The notes under the pieces were generated by a model. The model searched no databases. It was not told the origin of the DNA and was given only the letters and a program-made list of their open reading frames with translations. DNA of 64,000 nucleotides from Planomicrobium sp. Y74 (GTDB lineage Bacteria > Bacillota > Bacilli > Bacillales_A > Planococcaceae): positions 186,001 to 250,000 of the forward strand of contig NZ_RCWH01000001.1 in assembly GCF_003668635.1 (NCBI RefSeq). The letters are read 5' to 3'. Below, piece after piece: positions 45,726 through 57,036 of the stretch (position 1 is the first letter of the stretch; each line of letters starts with the position of its first letter). Position numbers and translations under genes: made by a program.

Positions 45726-48016
45726 TTCCGTTCGATTTCTTCCATAACGTAAGCTTCGATAATGTCGCCTTCTTTGACGTCATTGAAATTCTTAACGGTA
45801 ATACCGCATTCGTAGCCTTTAGCTACTTCTTTGGCATCGTCTTTAAATCGTTTAAGTGTATCCATTTCGCCTTCGAAAACAACGATTCCTTCACGGATTA
45901 CACGAACTCCGCTGTCACGCGTGATTTTGCCTTCTGTTACATAGCTTCCGGCAATTGTTCCGACTTTCGATACTTTGAATGTGCTGCGGACTTCCGCTTG
46001 GCCAATAACTTTCTCCTCAAATTCAGGATCAAGCAAGCCTTTCATTGCAAATTCGATTTCTTCTATTACTTTATAGATGATGCGGTGTAAACGGATGTCC
46101 ACGCCTTCTGCTTCTGCTGCACGTTTAGCATTCACATCCGGGCGGACGTTAAAACCGATAACGATAGCATTGGATGCAGCAGCCAGGGAAATATCCGATT
46201 CTGTGATGGCACCTGCACCTGTATGAATGATATTGACGTTAACGCCTTCTACATCGATTTTAAGAAGTGAAGCGGCCATCGCTTCTACTGCCCCTTGTAC
46301 ATCAGCTTTGACAATCAAGTTCAATTCTTTCATTTCGCCTTGTTTCAATTGATCAAAGAGATTATCAAGCGTAACACGCGTTTTCTCAGAACGCTGAACC
46401 TGCAATGCTGAAGTTGCACGGCTTTCACCAACAGAGCGGGCTGATTTCTCGTCTTCGAATACGACAAAACGATCGCCTGCCTGAGGAACATCATTCAAAC
46501 CTGTAATTTCTACAGGCATTGATGGACCGGCTTCTTTAACACGGCGTCCTGTATCAGAAACCATTGCTCTGACACGGCCAAACGTATTACCGACAACAAT
46601 AGGATCACCGACATTCAATGTACCATCCTGGACTAAAAGAGTCGCAACTGAACCACGGCCTTTATCAAGCTCCGCTTCAATAACTGTACCAATAGCGCGG
46701 CGTGCCGGGTTCGCTTTCAATTCTCCAACCTCGGAAACAAGCAGGATCATTTCAAGCAATGTATCAATGCCCTCTCCTTTTAATGCTGAAAGTGGTACGA
46801 AAATTGTATCTCCGCCCCAAGCTTCGGGAACAAGGCCATGCTCAGTCAGTTCCTGCATAACACGATCAGGATTTGCACTTGGTTTATCCATTTTATTGAC
46901 TGCTATGATGATAGGAACTTCAGCAGCTTTGGCATGATTGATTGCTTCAACTGTCTGCGGCATTACACCGTCGTCAGCTGCCACTACAATAATAGCCAAA
47001 TCTGTTACTTTTGCTCCGCGGGCACGCATCGTTGTAAATGCCGCGTGTCCTGGTGTATCAAGGAAAGTAATTTTTTTGCCGTCTTCAACAACCTGATAGG
47101 CACCAATATGCTGTGTAATCCCACCAGCTTCGCCAGCTGTTACTTTCGTGTGGCGAATAGAGTCGAGCAAAGTTGTTTTACCATGGTCAACGTGGCCCAT
47201 GATTGTAACAACCGGCGGACGCTCTTCGTTCAACGTTTCGTCTTCCGGTTCGAAATAAACTTCCAGGTCCGTTTTATCAACCAGGATTTCCTCTTCCACT
47301 TCCACTTCATACTCAGCACAGATCAATTCAATCGCATCTTTATCCAATTCCTGGTTAATGGTAGCCATTACACCAAGCATGAACAATTTCTTGATGATTT
47401 CTGAAGGCTCGCGCCCTAATTTTTTCGCCAATTCACCAACAGTCAAAGACTCTGTAAAAGTGATTTTAGCTGGCAGCTCTTTTTCTTTTTTAGGCATAGG
47501 CGGCATCGGATTCGGATTTACCGGACGCTGCTGTTTACCTTTTTTGTTGCGGTTCTGGCCGCCGCGGCCTGGTCCGCCGCCACCTGGGCGGTTGGAATTG
47601 CGCTGGCCTGGGCCTGCAGTTGGCTTAGCCGCTTTAGGAGTGAAATTGGAGCCTTTTGAAGCTGTTTGTCCCTGTCCTGATTGCGGACGGTTTTGTCCTT
47701 GGCCAGACTGCGGACGAGATTGCCCTTGACCGGTTTGTGGACGGGATTGCCCTTGTGGACGGCTTTGGCTTTGGTTTTGCTGGCGATTCTGCCCTTGAGG
47801 ACGGTTCTGCCCCTGGTTCTGTGGTCTGTTTGAAGCTGGTGCAGTTGAAGCGGATGAAGATTTTTTATAGACTCCGTCTAATTTTGAAACAGCATTATCC
47901 TCTAATGTCGACATATGGTTTGTCACCGAAATATCCATTTTTGATAATTGCTGGATGATCTCTTTACTTGGTTTATCTACTTTTTTCGCGTATTCATGTA
48001 CTCGAATTTTGGTCAT
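45722..48016 (-). CDS. infB: translation initiation factor IF-2
   Basis: GTPase that places initiator tRNA on the ribosome. Of 764 residues, the first 50 form the conserved N-terminal helical domain ([13 protein letters not shown]). Residues about 60-178 are low-complexity Q/G/R/P with a 10-residue repeat (NRPQSGQGQ type) and an RG-rich part. A second IF2_N domain (about 182-232) precedes the G domain with GHVDHGKT (274-281), DTPGH and NKMD, and then domains II, III and the C-terminal fMet-tRNA-binding domain. ATG at 48016 with GGGGGTGA; the longer frame is not supported. Confidence 0.97.
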   Translation of the reverse strand: MTKIRVHEYAKKVDKPSKEIIQQLSKMDISVTNHMSTLEDNAVSKLDGVYKKSSSASTAPASNRPQNQGQNRPQGQNRQQNQSQSRPQGQSRPQTGQGQSRPQSGQGQNRPQSGQGQTASKGSNFTPKAAKPTAGPGQRNSNRPGGGGPGRGGQNRNKKGKQQRPVNPNPMPPMPKKEKELPAKITFTESLTVGELAKKLGREPSEIIKKLFMLGVMATINQELDKDAIELICAEYEVEVEEEILVDKTDLEVYFEPEDETLNEERPPVVTIMGHVDHGKTTLLDSIRHTKVTAGEAGGITQHIGAYQVVEDGKKITFLDTPGHAAFTTMRARGAKVTDLAIIVVAADDGVMPQTVEAINHAKAAEVPIIIAVNKMDKPSANPDRVMQELTEHGLVPEAWGGDTIFVPLSALKGEGIDTLLEMILLVSEVGELKANPARRAIGTVIEAELDKGRGSVATLLVQDGTLNVGDPIVVGNTFGRVRAMVSDTGRRVKEAGPSMPVEITGLNDVPQAGDRFVVFEDEKSARSVGESRATSALQVQRSEKTRVTLDNLFDQLKQGEMKELNLIVKADVQGAVEAMAASLLKIDVEGVNVNIIHTGAGAITESDISLAAASNAIVIGFNVRPDVNAKRAAEAEGVDIRLHRIIYKVIEEIEFAMKGLLDPEFEEKVIGQAEVRSTFKVSKVGTIAGSYVTEGKITRDSGVRVIREGIVVFEGEMDTLKRFKDDAKEVAKGYECGITVKNFNDVKEGDIIEAYVMEEIERK

Positions 48017-48020
48017 CTGC

Positions 48021-48341
48021 TCACCCCCGGTTATTTTCATCGAACAAGCTTTTCAGTTTTTTGGCGAAACCTGCATCGGTAATCGCCATAACTACACGCT
48101 CTTCTTTGCCGACTGCATGCCCGATTTCGGAACGGGTCCCGAAAATCTGAAGGTCGACTTTATAATGGCTGCATTTATCCTGCAGTTTTTTCATTGTGTT
48201 TTCTGAAGCGTCTTCCGCAACCAATACCAATTTCGCATTGCCTCTGCGCACTTCATTTACTGTCAGTTCCTCTCCAGTAATTGTCATTCTTGCTCTTGTA
48301 GCAAGTCCGAGGATTTGGAGAATCTTCTGTTTTGTTTCCAT
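48021..48341 (-). CDS. ylxQ: YlxQ, L7Ae-family RNA-binding protein
   Basis: A 106-residue protein of the L7Ae/L30e/Gadd45 family, whose members bind kink-turn RNA. Seen: [36 protein letters not shown]. It is non-essential in Bacillus and its RNA target is not settled. It lies two bases behind ylxR and five bases before infB, so all three are probably coupled. Confidence 0.92.
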   Translation of the reverse strand: METKQKILQILGLATRARMTITGEELTVNEVRRGNAKLVLVAEDASENTMKKLQDKCSHYKVDLQIFGTRSEIGHAVGKEERVVMAITDAGFAKKLKSLFDENNRG

Positions 48342-48342
48342 T

Positions 48343-48621
48343 TTACTTCAACTGCTCTCTTAGCACGACCCGGAGCAATTCTTTATAGATTTCCTCAGGC
48401 ACTTTCACTTCCAATTGGTTGTCAAGCACCTTTTTCTTTTTGGCAGCTGCAATAGCCGCCTCCGATTTGGAAACATAAGCTCCGCGCCCTGATTTTTTGC
48501 CGGTCAAATCGACACTTACTTCGCCTTCTTTTGACCGGACGATCCGGATCATTTCTTTTTTAGGATGCATCTCGCCTGTAGCTACACACTTTCGAAGTGG
48601 AATTTTCTTTTGCAGAGCCAA
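48343..48621 (-). CDS. rnpM: YlxR/RnpM, RNA-binding modulator of RNase P
   Basis: A 92-residue DUF448 protein with RKCVATGEMHPKKEMIRIVR and the GRGAYV motif. Recent work in B. subtilis describes YlxR as RnpM, a protein that binds RNase P RNA and modulates its activity. The start is TTG (48619-48621), about eight bases from AAGGTGAT. It sits between nusA and ylxQ as in all Bacillota. Confidence 0.92.
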   Translation of the reverse strand: MALQKKIPLRKCVATGEMHPKKEMIRIVRSKEGEVSVDLTGKKSGRGAYVSKSEAAIAAAKKKKVLDNQLEVKVPEEIYKELLRVVLREQLK

Positions 48622-48641
48622 CGGACATCACCTTATCTTTC

Positions 48642-49769
48642 TTATTCTTTTTCGTCGTAAAAATCGAAGTCATCCGCTTCGTCGCCGGATTCCGTCAATT
48701 CGATATCGGCATCGGGATTTGGATAGATACCCATTTCACGTGCGTCTGTCTCACTCTTGATATCGATTTTCCACCCTGTCAACTTGGCTGCCAGCCGGGC
48801 ATTCTGTCCGCGTTTGCCGATTGCCAGTGACAGTTGGTAATCAGGTACGACAACGGTTGTCGATTTTTCTTCCTCATTGACTTGAACATCAAGGACTTTT
48901 GACGGGCTGAGTGCATTGGCAACAAAAATCACCGGCTCCTCCGACCATTCAACGATATCGATCTTTTCACCGCTTAATTCGTTGACGATTGTCTGCACAC
49001 GTGCGCCTTTAGAGCCGACACATGAACCGACTGGATCGATATCTTCACGGTGGGCCATTACAGAAATTTTCGAACGGTCGCCGGCTTCACGGGCAATTGA
49101 CTTAATTTCAACAATACCATCGTAAATTTCAGGCACTTCTGTTTCAAACAGTCTGCGGAGCAAGCCTGGGTGTGTTCTCGATACAAATACTTGTGGTCCG
49201 CGTGTTGTGCGTTCAACTTTAGTGATGTAGACTTTGATGCGGTCATGAGGCTGATAAGACTCGTTTGGCATTTGCTCTGTCTGCGGCAGAACCGCTTCAA
49301 CTTTGCCAAGACCGACATAAAGATTGCGGGCATCCATGCGCTCCACAATACCATTGACGATATCATCTGCACGATCAACGAACTCTTCGAAAACAAGACC
49401 GCGTTCCGCTTCGCGCACACGCTGTGTAACAACTTGTTTAGCTGTTTGAGCAGCGATACGGCCAAAGTTGCGTGGAGTCACTTCTTCTTCCACTACATCT
49501 CCGATTTCATAAGCAGGATTGATGGCATGAGCATCTTCAAGTGAAATCTGCAGGCGGTCGTCTTCGACTTCCTCCACGACATCTTTTCTTGAATAGACAA
49601 GCATCGTTCCCGTATTAAGATTCAAATCCACACGAACGTTCTGTGCCTGATTGAAATTACGTTTATAGGCAGTCACTAATGCCGCTTCAATCGCTTCGAT
49701 CAAGACATCACGTGAAATCCCCTTTTGTTTCTCCAGTGCCTCTAAAGCATTCAATAACTCACTGCTCAT
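48642..49769 (-). CDS. nusA: transcription elongation/termination factor NusA
   Basis: Binds RNA polymerase and stimulates pausing and intrinsic termination. The 375-residue protein has the N-terminal polymerase-binding domain (1-130), an S1 domain (about 135-200) and two KH domains ([18 protein letters not shown] and [22 protein letters not shown]), then a short acidic tail. It lacks the C-terminal acidic repeats of Proteobacteria, as usual in Bacillota. ATG with TAGGAGTG. It is second in its operon behind rimP, whose leader has a candidate attenuator. Confidence 0.97.
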   Translation of the reverse strand: MSSELLNALEALEKQKGISRDVLIEAIEAALVTAYKRNFNQAQNVRVDLNLNTGTMLVYSRKDVVEEVEDDRLQISLEDAHAINPAYEIGDVVEEEVTPRNFGRIAAQTAKQVVTQRVREAERGLVFEEFVDRADDIVNGIVERMDARNLYVGLGKVEAVLPQTEQMPNESYQPHDRIKVYITKVERTTRGPQVFVSRTHPGLLRRLFETEVPEIYDGIVEIKSIAREAGDRSKISVMAHREDIDPVGSCVGSKGARVQTIVNELSGEKIDIVEWSEEPVIFVANALSPSKVLDVQVNEEEKSTTVVVPDYQLSLAIGKRGQNARLAAKLTGWKIDIKSETDAREMGIYPNPDADIELTESGDEADDFDFYDEKE

Positions 49770-49788
49770 TTTTTATTCACTCCTAGGT

Positions 49789-50277
49789 TCATCGATCAGG
49801 TTTTGCTGAAAAATCAATTGCTAGCCGGATTACAGCAATTTTCTGCCTTGGAATCACGATTGTTTTTCTGCGGGTTTTGATTTTGACTTCAATTTCCACT
49901 TCTTCGTCATTATACGATTGCAAGTAACCTTCAAACTCCTTGGCATCCAAAATGGGTTCATAGGTTTTGATATAGATAAATTTACTGATAGCATTCTCAA
50001 AATCTTTTTCTTTTTTCAATGGGCGCTCTGCACCCGGTGATGATACTTCAAGGAAGTAATTTTGTTCAATCGGATCCAGGTCATCCAGTATCTCGCTCAG
50101 ACGTTCACTGACCAATGCACATTGGTCGATATCAATCGGTGCATCCGGATTATCAACGTATACACGTAAAAACCAGCTGCGACCTTCTTTTACAAATTCC
50201 ACATCAACCAGTTCAAGGTTCAGCTCATCGATGATGGGCTGTGCGATTTTTTCAATTTGTTCTGTAATTTTGCTCAT
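49789..50277 (-). CDS. rimP: ribosome maturation factor RimP
   Basis: A 162-residue protein needed for 30S maturation. Two domains: an alpha/beta N-terminal part (LELVDVEFVKEGRSWFLRVYVD) with LEVSSPGAERPL, and a C-terminal SH3-like barrel. ATG with GGGAGGCA. First gene of the nusA-infB operon, as in nearly all bacteria; the leader of about 97 bases contains a hairpin with a T-run. Confidence 0.95.
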   Translation of the reverse strand: MSKITEQIEKIAQPIIDELNLELVDVEFVKEGRSWFLRVYVDNPDAPIDIDQCALVSERLSEILDDLDPIEQNYFLEVSSPGAERPLKKEKDFENAISKFIYIKTYEPILDAKEFEGYLQSYNDEEVEIEVKIKTRRKTIVIPRQKIAVIRLAIDFSAKPDR

Positions 50278-50321
50278 ACATGCCTCCCGCTAATCAAAGT
50301 TTCACTTTACGTCTTTACAAA

Positions 50322-50348
50322 CAGAAAAGAGCGGGAGAACCCACTCTT
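50322..50348 (-). terminator. leader hairpin before rimP: attenuator and polC terminator
   Basis: Minus-strand AAGAGTGGG/CCCGCTCTT with a four-base loop, followed by TTCTGTTTG. The rimP promoter lies upstream of it, so both polC readthrough and rimP transcripts must pass the hairpin. Its weak, interrupted T-tract is the kind that depends on NusA. Confidence 0.7.
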
Positions 50349-50380
50349 CTGCGACAGAGCTATCAGTAAATGTTACTACA

Positions 50381-50409
50381 ATAATACCATGATTGGCATA
50401 GCAGTGCAA
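50381..50409 (-). promoter_or_regulatory. promoter of the rimP-nusA-infB operon
   Basis: Minus-strand TTGCAC (50404-50409), 17 bases, TATTAT (50381-50386). It sits just behind the polC stop codon and about 100 bases before rimP. Confidence 0.72.
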
Positions 50410-50413
50410 CTGA

Positions 50414-53400
50414 CTAGAACAGCGACAACTGGTTTGCTTCAGGCATTCCTTCAAGACAGCCGTGGTCGTCCATATACTCTATGATGGTTTTGGAAACCCG
50501 TCCACGCTGCTGAAGGTCTTCTTTCGAAAGGAATGTTCCCTGTTGTCTGGCAGCGACAATCGATTTGGCGGCGTTCGTTCCGAGTCCCGGTATGGCATTG
50601 AATGGGGGGATCAGCGTGTTGCCGTCGATGATGAATTCATCGGCCTCAGATTTATAGAGGTCCACTTTCTGGAATTTGTAGCCGCGTTCCGTCATTTCCA
50701 GCGAAAGTTCCATGACTGTCAATAAGTTCTTTTCTTTCGTTGAGGCTTCCAGCCCTTTTGCATTGATGTCTGCAATTACCGAACGGATGGCATGAGAACC
50801 CTTCGCCATCGCATTGACATCGAAATCTTCTGCACGGACTGTGAAGTATGCCGCATAATAAAGAATCGGGAAATGCACTTTGAAATAAGCGATTCTTACT
50901 GCCATTAATACATAGGCGGCAGCGTGGGCTTTCGGGAACATGTATTTGATCTTTTTACAAGATTCAATATACCAGTTTGGAACGCCTTCTTCTTTCATCG
51001 CCGCTTCAAACTCCGGTGTCAGCCCTTTACCTTTACGGACTGCTTCCATTATCTTAAACGCCATGGATGATTCGAGCCCCTGATAAATCAGGTAAACCAT
51101 AATATCATCACGACAGCCGATTACATCGGACAGCTGGCAAGTCCCGTTTTTGATTAATTCCTGTGCATTGCTCAGCCAGACGTCTGTTCCGTGGGAAAGA
51201 CCTGAAATCTGAACAAGCTCGGAAAATGTCGTCGGTTTCGTTTCCTCAAGCATTTGACGCACGAATCGTGTTCCGAATTCCGGAATTCCATATGTCGCCG
51301 TTTTACAGCCGATCTGTTCTTCTGTAACACCCAGTGATTCCGTACCGGAGAAGATTTTCATCACTTCCGGATCATCAGTCGGAATCGTTTTCGGATCGAT
51401 GCCCGATAAATCCTGCAGCATGCGGATAACGGTTGGGTCATCGTGTCCCAGTATATCCAATTTCAATAAATTATCATGGATCGAATGGAAATCAAAATGC
51501 GTCGTTTTCCATTCCGAATCCTGCGCATCCGCAGGAAATTGAATCGGGGAAAAATCGTAGATGTCCATATAATCCGGCACTACGATAATCCCGCCCGGAT
51601 GCTGTCCGGTGCTTCGTTTTACACCTGTACATCCTTGTACGAGACGGTCAATCTCCGCTCCGCGGATAGTCATATCCCGGTCATTGGCATATCCGCGTAC
51701 GTAACCATAAGCTGTTTTATCAGCAACTGTACCGATTGTACCTGCACGGAAAACATTGTCTTCACCAAATAATTCCTTGGTGTAATTATGAGCTTTTGAC
51801 TGATATTCACCACTGAAGTTCAAATCGATATCCGGTACTTTATCGCCTTTAAAGCCGAGGAATGTTTCGAACGGAATATCCTGTCCCTCTTTTTTATAGG
51901 GAATATCGCAATCCGGACAGTTTTTGTCTTCAAGGTCAAATCCTGAGCCGACAGAACCATCGTCAAAGAACTCCGACTTCTGGCATTTGGTGCATATATA
52001 ATGAGGAGGCAGTGGATTTACTTCTGTAATCTCAGTAAGTGTCGCCACTAATGAGGAACCAACAGACCCCCTCGAACCGACCAGGTAGCCGTCATCCAAT
52101 GATTTTTTAACAAGTTTATGAGAAATCAAATAAATAACCGCAAACCCGTGGCCGATAATGGATTTTAATTCCTTTTCAATACGGGCTTCCACGATTTCAG
52201 GAAGCTGCTCCCCGTAGATGCTTCGTGCCATACTGTAACTAAGTTCCCTGACTTCCTCATCTGCACCTTCAATTTTCGGCGTGTACAGATCGTCCTTGAT
52301 CGGTTTGACGGTATCGATCATGTCAGCAATCCTATTGGAATTCTCCACAACAATCTGCTTAGCTGTTTCTTCTCCCAAAAAGTCGAATGCATCGAGCATT
52401 TCATTGGTTGTGCGGAAATGGACTTTCGGAAGCTTCGTCCGGTTCAGCGGATTGGCACCGCCTTGGGACCCAATCAATACTTGCCGGTAGATAGCGTCAT
52501 TTTCATCAAGGTAATGGACATTTCCAGTAGCAACCAGAGGAATCTCCAGTTTTTTGCTGACTTTTACGAGTTTCCGGATGATATCTTCCAGATTCCATTC
52601 ATCACGGATCATTTCACGTTCTATCAGCGGTGCATAAACATCTTTTGGATGGACCTCCAGGTAGTCATAGAACTGCGCAGTGCGTTCCACTTCTTCCATC
52701 GACTTCTGCATTACCGCTTCAAAAACTTCCCCTTTATCGCAGCCCGAACCGACAAGAAGCCCTTCGCGGTGTTTCTGCAGAAGTGAACGCGGGATTCGCG
52801 GCACCCGGTAGAAATAATTGATATGGGAAGCTGATACCAGCTTGAACAGATTCTTCAATCCTGCATCATTTTGTGCAAGCAAAGTCACATGCGTCGGACG
52901 TGAGCGCTTATAGGCGTCGCCGGCTCCGACATAATTGTTCAGTTCATCGTGATACAAAATCCCTTTTTGGTGTGCTTCCTTCAAAAGATGCGTCAGCAAA
53001 TAAGAAGTGGCTTCCGTATCATAAATCGCCCGGTGATGCTGCGTCAGTTCGATGCCGAACTTTTTCGCCAGCGTGTTAAGGCGGTGATTTTTCAATTCCG
53101 GATGCAGCATGCGCGCAAGTTCGAGCGTGTCGATTGTGGCGTGTTTTTTCTCGATGCCATATTTCTTATAGGAGACATAGAGAAAGCCCATATCGAACGA
53201 TGCGTTGTGGGCAACCATTATATGGTCGCCAGCCCATTCGTGGTAATTGCGGATCACTTCTTCCACTTCCGGCGCATTTTTGACCATATCATCAGTGATC
53301 CCAGTCAGATCAATTGTCGTATCTGATAATGGGTGATGGGGATTCGCGAAGCTTTCGAATTTATCGATGATCTGTCCGCCTTTGATCTTAACGGCAGCAA

Positions 53401-54721
53401 GCTCAATGATGGTATCGTACACTGCGGATAAGCCGGTTGTCTCCAAATCGAATACCACAAAAGTTTCTTCTTCAAGAAGCGCGTGCCGTTCTTCAAACGC
53501 TATCGGCACACCGTCGTCCACAAGATTCGCTTCCAGGCCGAATATCGCTTTGATGCCATGCTTTTTGCTGGCAGCATAAGCATCCGGGAAAGATTGCACC
53601 CCGGCATGGTCAGTGATGGCAATAGCGGGATGGCCCCATTTTGCCGCCTGGCTCACTAGTGAATCGACAGACGATACGGCATCCATCTGGCTCATCGGAG
53701 TATGAAGGTGCAGCTCCACTCGTTTCTCTAAAGCAGTATCCTGCCGCAGCTGCGGCTTGATTTCCACCATATCCTGCGCCATCATTACCAAATCACGGAC
53801 AAATGTATCCGTTTGAATTGAGCCGCGGGCTTTCAGCCACATGCCTTTTTTGATATTCTTCATCAATTCAGCATCTTCTTTGTCACGGGAGAACATTTTC
53901 ACAAGGATGGAATCCGTGTAATCCGTTATCTTTACAGTCAGTAAAGAGCGGCCGCTGCGAAGTTCACGTACCTCGGCATCAAATACATAGCCTTCAACGG
54001 TGATTCTGCGTTCTTCATCCATGATGGAGCGGATTTCAGCGATTGGTTCATCCGGTTTGATATTGCTGCCCATCTGGAATGGACCTGCAGGTGCACCGTT
54101 CTCTTTACGATCAGTCTCCCGTTTTTTCATATCAGATAATGCCTTCTTGGCCATTTCCTCTTCTTCGGCACGGCGTTCTTCCATAAACGCTTCATGAGCC
54201 GCCTGCTGGTCGTCTTCCGTTAATTGGAAGTCAATCGCGATGCGCGGAAAGCCAAACTGCTGGTAAACGTTTGCCAGTTTATCAGTGTACTTCGACTTAA
54301 GTGCCATCATTTCATGTTCATGTCCGCAATTCAGTACCATCTTACTTCCATTCCATTGCGGGGACTGGCCCAGCAATCGCTCACGGAGCGGAGGGGCCAT
54401 ATCTGCCAATTCGTCAACTGCATAGCGCCAGTAAGCCGATACCAATTCAGAATCTGCCTGGTCATCATCTGTCACAATTGTCAGCTGGACGCTGGCGATT
54501 GGAGAAAATGTTGAATGCAGCCGTTCTTTCAGTAAAAGAAACAGCTTCAACGGCAATACTTTTTCAAGTTTAAGCGTAAAACGCCAGGTCCGCTCTTTTT
54601 TATGGACCGTCATCCGGGTCAATTCAGCCTCCTCGAAAAAAGGCATATGTACATCATCTGTTAAATCGAGATGCTGAAGAAGTAGCTTTAAACGCATTTT
54701 AGGATCTTGCTGGTTTGTCAT
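50414..54721 (-). CDS. polC: DNA polymerase III alpha subunit, PolC type
   Basis: Main replicative polymerase of low-GC Gram-positives, 1435 residues. Domains in order: N-terminal region and OB fold ([20 protein letters not shown]), PHP domain ([17 protein letters not shown]) interrupted by the built-in DEDDh 3'-5' exonuclease ([15 protein letters not shown]), a zinc module ([19 protein letters not shown]), the C-family palm ([12 protein letters not shown]) and fingers, and a C-terminal beta-clamp motif QLSLF as the last five residues. ATG at 54721 with GAAGGGG. Confidence 0.98.
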   Translation of the reverse strand: MTNQQDPKMRLKLLLQHLDLTDDVHMPFFEEAELTRMTVHKKERTWRFTLKLEKVLPLKLFLLLKERLHSTFSPIASVQLTIVTDDDQADSELVSAYWRYAVDELADMAPPLRERLLGQSPQWNGSKMVLNCGHEHEMMALKSKYTDKLANVYQQFGFPRIAIDFQLTEDDQQAAHEAFMEERRAEEEEMAKKALSDMKKRETDRKENGAPAGPFQMGSNIKPDEPIAEIRSIMDEERRITVEGYVFDAEVRELRSGRSLLTVKITDYTDSILVKMFSRDKEDAELMKNIKKGMWLKARGSIQTDTFVRDLVMMAQDMVEIKPQLRQDTALEKRVELHLHTPMSQMDAVSSVDSLVSQAAKWGHPAIAITDHAGVQSFPDAYAASKKHGIKAIFGLEANLVDDGVPIAFEERHALLEEETFVVFDLETTGLSAVYDTIIELAAVKIKGGQIIDKFESFANPHHPLSDTTIDLTGITDDMVKNAPEVEEVIRNYHEWAGDHIMVAHNASFDMGFLYVSYKKYGIEKKHATIDTLELARMLHPELKNHRLNTLAKKFGIELTQHHRAIYDTEATSYLLTHLLKEAHQKGILYHDELNNYVGAGDAYKRSRPTHVTLLAQNDAGLKNLFKLVSASHINYFYRVPRIPRSLLQKHREGLLVGSGCDKGEVFEAVMQKSMEEVERTAQFYDYLEVHPKDVYAPLIEREMIRDEWNLEDIIRKLVKVSKKLEIPLVATGNVHYLDENDAIYRQVLIGSQGGANPLNRTKLPKVHFRTTNEMLDAFDFLGEETAKQIVVENSNRIADMIDTVKPIKDDLYTPKIEGADEEVRELSYSMARSIYGEQLPEIVEARIEKELKSIIGHGFAVIYLISHKLVKKSLDDGYLVGSRGSVGSSLVATLTEITEVNPLPPHYICTKCQKSEFFDDGSVGSGFDLEDKNCPDCDIPYKKEGQDIPFETFLGFKGDKVPDIDLNFSGEYQSKAHNYTKELFGEDNVFRAGTIGTVADKTAYGYVRGYANDRDMTIRGAEIDRLVQGCTGVKRSTGQHPGGIIVVPDYMDIYDFSPIQFPADAQDSEWKTTHFDFHSIHDNLLKLDILGHDDPTVIRMLQDLSGIDPKTIPTDDPEVMKIFSGTESLGVTEEQIGCKTATYGIPEFGTRFVRQMLEETKPTTFSELVQISGLSHGTDVWLSNAQELIKNGTCQLSDVIGCRDDIMVYLIYQGLESSMAFKIMEAVRKGKGLTPEFEAAMKEEGVPNWYIESCKKIKYMFPKAHAAAYVLMAVRIAYFKVHFPILYYAAYFTVRAEDFDVNAMAKGSHAIRSVIADINAKGLEASTKEKNLLTVMELSLEMTERGYKFQKVDLYKSEADEFIIDGNTLIPPFNAIPGLGTNAAKSIVAARQQGTFLSKEDLQQRGRVSKTIIEYMDDHGCLEGMPEANQLSLF

Positions 54722-54740
54722 AACTATCCCCTTCACTCTT

Positions 54741-54764
54741 GTAATAAAACCGGTCTGACCGGTT
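54741..54764 (-). terminator. leader hairpin before polC
   Basis: Minus-strand AACCGGT/ACCGGTT stem with a three-base loop, followed by TTTATTAC, only 20 bases before the polC start. The T-tract is short. It may be a weak attenuator or an mRNA-stabilising element. Confidence 0.45.
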
Positions 54765-54818
54765 GAGTTTATACTATTTGCGACAATAATTTCATTATAA
54801 AAACTGACAGGAAATTAA

Positions 54819-54852
54819 GAAAAAGAAAGGAAAGCACAGCTTGTGCTTTCCT
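54819..54852 (-). terminator. proS terminator
   Basis: Minus-strand AGGAAAGCAC/GTGCTTTCCT with a five-base loop followed by TTCTTTTTC, 18 bases behind the proS stop. Confidence 0.9.
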
Positions 54853-54869
54853 CTCATCATATCAGATTT

Positions 54870-56579
54870 TTAAGATCTTTTTTGGAAAAAGTCCTGCAAT
54901 TGATCAAGCAATTCTTCTTGTTTCCACTCGAAAGTCTCGCCTGTGCTACGGATTTTGACTTCCAAAATTCCTTCAGCAGCTTTTTTCCCAACCGTAAGAC
55001 GCACCGGCAAGCCAATTAGATCGGCGTCTGTAAATTTAACTCCGGCACGTTCATTACGGTCATCAATCAGCACCTGGTAGCGGTTGGATTTCAGCAATTT
55101 GTAGATTTCATCAGCAGTTTCACGCTGCACATCATCTTTGACATTGACCGGCACAACATGAATATCGTAAGGTGCGGCAACAGGCGGCCAAGTAAAACCG
55201 TTTTCGTCATTGAATTGTTCAGCTACAGCTGCAACCACACGGGAAACACCAATGCCGTAGCATCCCATAATGTAAGGCACTGCACGCCCCTGGTCATTAA
55301 GAATCGTTGCTTTCATATCTTCACTGTATCTTGTTCCTAGTTTGAAGATATGGCCGACTTCAATTCCTTCGGCAAATTTGATCGTCCCTTGGCCATCCGG
55401 TGAGGGATCGCCTTCCTTGATAAAGCGCAAGTCTGCAAATTCCTCAACATCGAAATTCTGACCCGGTGTCACATTTTTAAAGTGCTGGCCCTCTTCATTG
55501 GCCCCGGCGATTCCATTTGCGATTGTTTTAACAGCATTATCAGCAATTACACGGATACCGTCCGGCAACCCTACAGGTCCTATCGAGCCGATTTCGCAGC
55601 CGATCAATTGCTTCACTTCTTCAGGCGTCGCCATTTCAACCACTTTGGCGTCAGTTGCGTGTTTGACTTTGACATCATTTATATCATGGTCTCCTCTGGA
55701 TAAAACGATGACAAATTTGTCATCCGCTTTAAAGACGAGCGTCTTGATGCAATTCTCTGTGCCTGTTCCGAAGAACTCTGCAACCTGAGCTATTGTTTTT
55801 TGATCAGGGGTAGCCACTTTTTCGATTTCTCTAGGTGTCTCTGTTGGAAGTTCGTACTCAATATTCACTTGTGCCATTTCAATATTCGCTGCATATGGAG
55901 AAGAATCAGAGTAAGCAATCGTATCTTCACCGATTTCAGACAACACCATGAATTCGTGGTTATCTTTTCCTCCAATTGCACCGGAATCCGCGATTACCAT
56001 GCGGAAATCTAGTCCCAGCCTGGAGAAGATGTTCGTATAAGCCTGCATCATGACATCGTAAGTCTCATCGAGGCTTTCAGTTGTAGCATGGAATGAATAA
56101 GCATCTTTCATCAGGAATTCGCGTCCGCGAAGCAAACCGAAGCGCGGGCGCTTCTCGTCACGGAACTTCGACTGAATCTGAAACAGATTCAAAGGCAATT
56201 TTTTATATGATTTGATTTCGTCACGCAATAGATCGGTAATGACCTCTTCGTGGGTTGCTCCGAGAGCAAATTCGCGCCCGTTGCGGTCTTTCAACCTCAT
56301 CAATTCATCGCCGTAAGAATACCAACGGCCGGTTTCCTGCCAAAGCTCGGCCTGCTGCATTGCTGGAAGGAACACTTCCACACTGTTCGCAGCTTCCATT
56401 TCCTCACGGATAATTGTTTCCACTTTATCAAGAACACGTTTGCCAAGTGGAAGAAAAGAATAGATTCCGCTTGTATTCTGACGGATAAATCCTGCACGGA
56501 GCAATAATTGATGTGATCTTACTTCTGCATCTGCAGGAGTTTCACGTAATGTCGGGATAAAAGTTGCTGATTGTTTCAT
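54870..56579 (-). CDS. proS: prolyl-tRNA synthetase, bacterial type with editing domain
   Basis: Charges tRNA-Pro. The 569-residue class II enzyme has motif 1 ([19 protein letters not shown]), motif 2 ([25 protein letters not shown]), the inserted editing domain (about 225-405, with [10 protein letters not shown]) that clears Ala-tRNA-Pro, motif 3 (GCYGIGVSR) and the anticodon-binding domain. ATG at 56579 with GAGGTG; four residues upstream are in frame but unsupported. Between polC and rasP as in Bacillus. No T-box leader is visible in the short space before the repeats. Confidence 0.97.
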   Translation of the reverse strand: MKQSATFIPTLRETPADAEVRSHQLLLRAGFIRQNTSGIYSFLPLGKRVLDKVETIIREEMEAANSVEVFLPAMQQAELWQETGRWYSYGDELMRLKDRNGREFALGATHEEVITDLLRDEIKSYKKLPLNLFQIQSKFRDEKRPRFGLLRGREFLMKDAYSFHATTESLDETYDVMMQAYTNIFSRLGLDFRMVIADSGAIGGKDNHEFMVLSEIGEDTIAYSDSSPYAANIEMAQVNIEYELPTETPREIEKVATPDQKTIAQVAEFFGTGTENCIKTLVFKADDKFVIVLSRGDHDINDVKVKHATDAKVVEMATPEEVKQLIGCEIGSIGPVGLPDGIRVIADNAVKTIANGIAGANEEGQHFKNVTPGQNFDVEEFADLRFIKEGDPSPDGQGTIKFAEGIEVGHIFKLGTRYSEDMKATILNDQGRAVPYIMGCYGIGVSRVVAAVAEQFNDENGFTWPPVAAPYDIHVVPVNVKDDVQRETADEIYKLLKSNRYQVLIDDRNERAGVKFTDADLIGLPVRLTVGKKAAEGILEVKIRSTGETFEWKQEELLDQLQDFFQKRS

Positions 56580-56663
56580 TCCAAAATACACCTCAACTGA
56601 CTGATAAATTTTTAAATACGTATATAAATTTTATTACTAAACTGCCTTTATAGGCTTTTCTAT

Positions 56664-56710
56664 TGTCCAGACTCCAGTGGCCCAGCTCTTCGGGTCATAA
56701 GGCAACTCAG
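56664..56710 (+). repeat. family A repeat, left-end fragment
   Basis: TGTCCAGACTCCAGTGGCCC followed by AGCTCTTCGGGTCATAAGG, then broken off at the start of the next unit. Confidence 0.72.
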
Positions 56711-56830
56711 TGTCCAGTCTTCAGTGCCTAGCTCTTCGGGATATAAGTCAAACCTGCTGCGTGGCAAAAAGCGCCACTTCGCACGTTCGCCTTATACCTG
56801 TCAGAGCTGGACAGGCACTTCCGCTTTTCG
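56711..56830 (+). repeat. family A repeat, complete unit
   Basis: TGTCCAGTCTTCAGTGCC at the left, GGCACTTCCGCTTTTCG at the right, with an inner stem GTGGC/GCCAC around AAAAAGC. Confidence 0.75.
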
Positions 56831-56908
56831 TGTCTGCGTGGCAAAAAGCGCCACTTCGCTGATCTGCCTTATGTCTTTCAGAGCTAAACGGGCACTGTCG
56901 CTTTTCTT
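56831..56908 (+). repeat. family A repeat, right-end fragment
   Basis: Begins inside the inner stem (GCGTGGCAAAAAGCGCCACTT, identical to the preceding unit) and ends GGGCACTGTCGCTTTTCT. The identity points to recent duplication within the array. Confidence 0.72.
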
Positions 56909-56910
56909 CT

Positions 56911-57032
56911 TGTCCAGACTCCAACGGCCAGCTCCTCGAGTCATAAGCCCCACTGACTAGGCGGCTGATAACATGCCGCTACGCCAGCGTGTCTTATGCT
57001 TGTCGGAGCTAAACGGCCGTTTCCGCTTTTCT
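56911..57032 (+). repeat. family A repeat, complete unit behind rasP
   Basis: TGTCCAGACTCCAACGGCC to GGCCGTTTCCGCTTTTCT with CTCGAGTCATAAG and CTTATGCTTGTCGGAG as inner inverted arms. It ends five bases from the rasP stop codon, so it is the 3' untranslated region of rasP. Confidence 0.78.
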
Positions 57033-57036
57033 ATAA

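Larger units (their letters stand above)
56592..57036. other. 445-base intergenic region made of family A repeats
   Basis: Between rasP and proS. No gene, T-box or strong promoter was recognised. 56592-56663 is AT-rich and should hold the proS promoter, but no good hexamer pair is visible; the rest is repeat. Confidence 0.75.

Noticed and set aside
46838..47404. Plus-strand open frame of 188 codons inside infB
   Set aside because: Antisense to the IF-2 GTPase domain; cysteine- and phenylalanine-rich without homology.
56580..57036. T-box riboswitch upstream of proS
   Set aside because: No T-box core, specifier loop or antiterminator was recognisable; the space is occupied by family A repeats.
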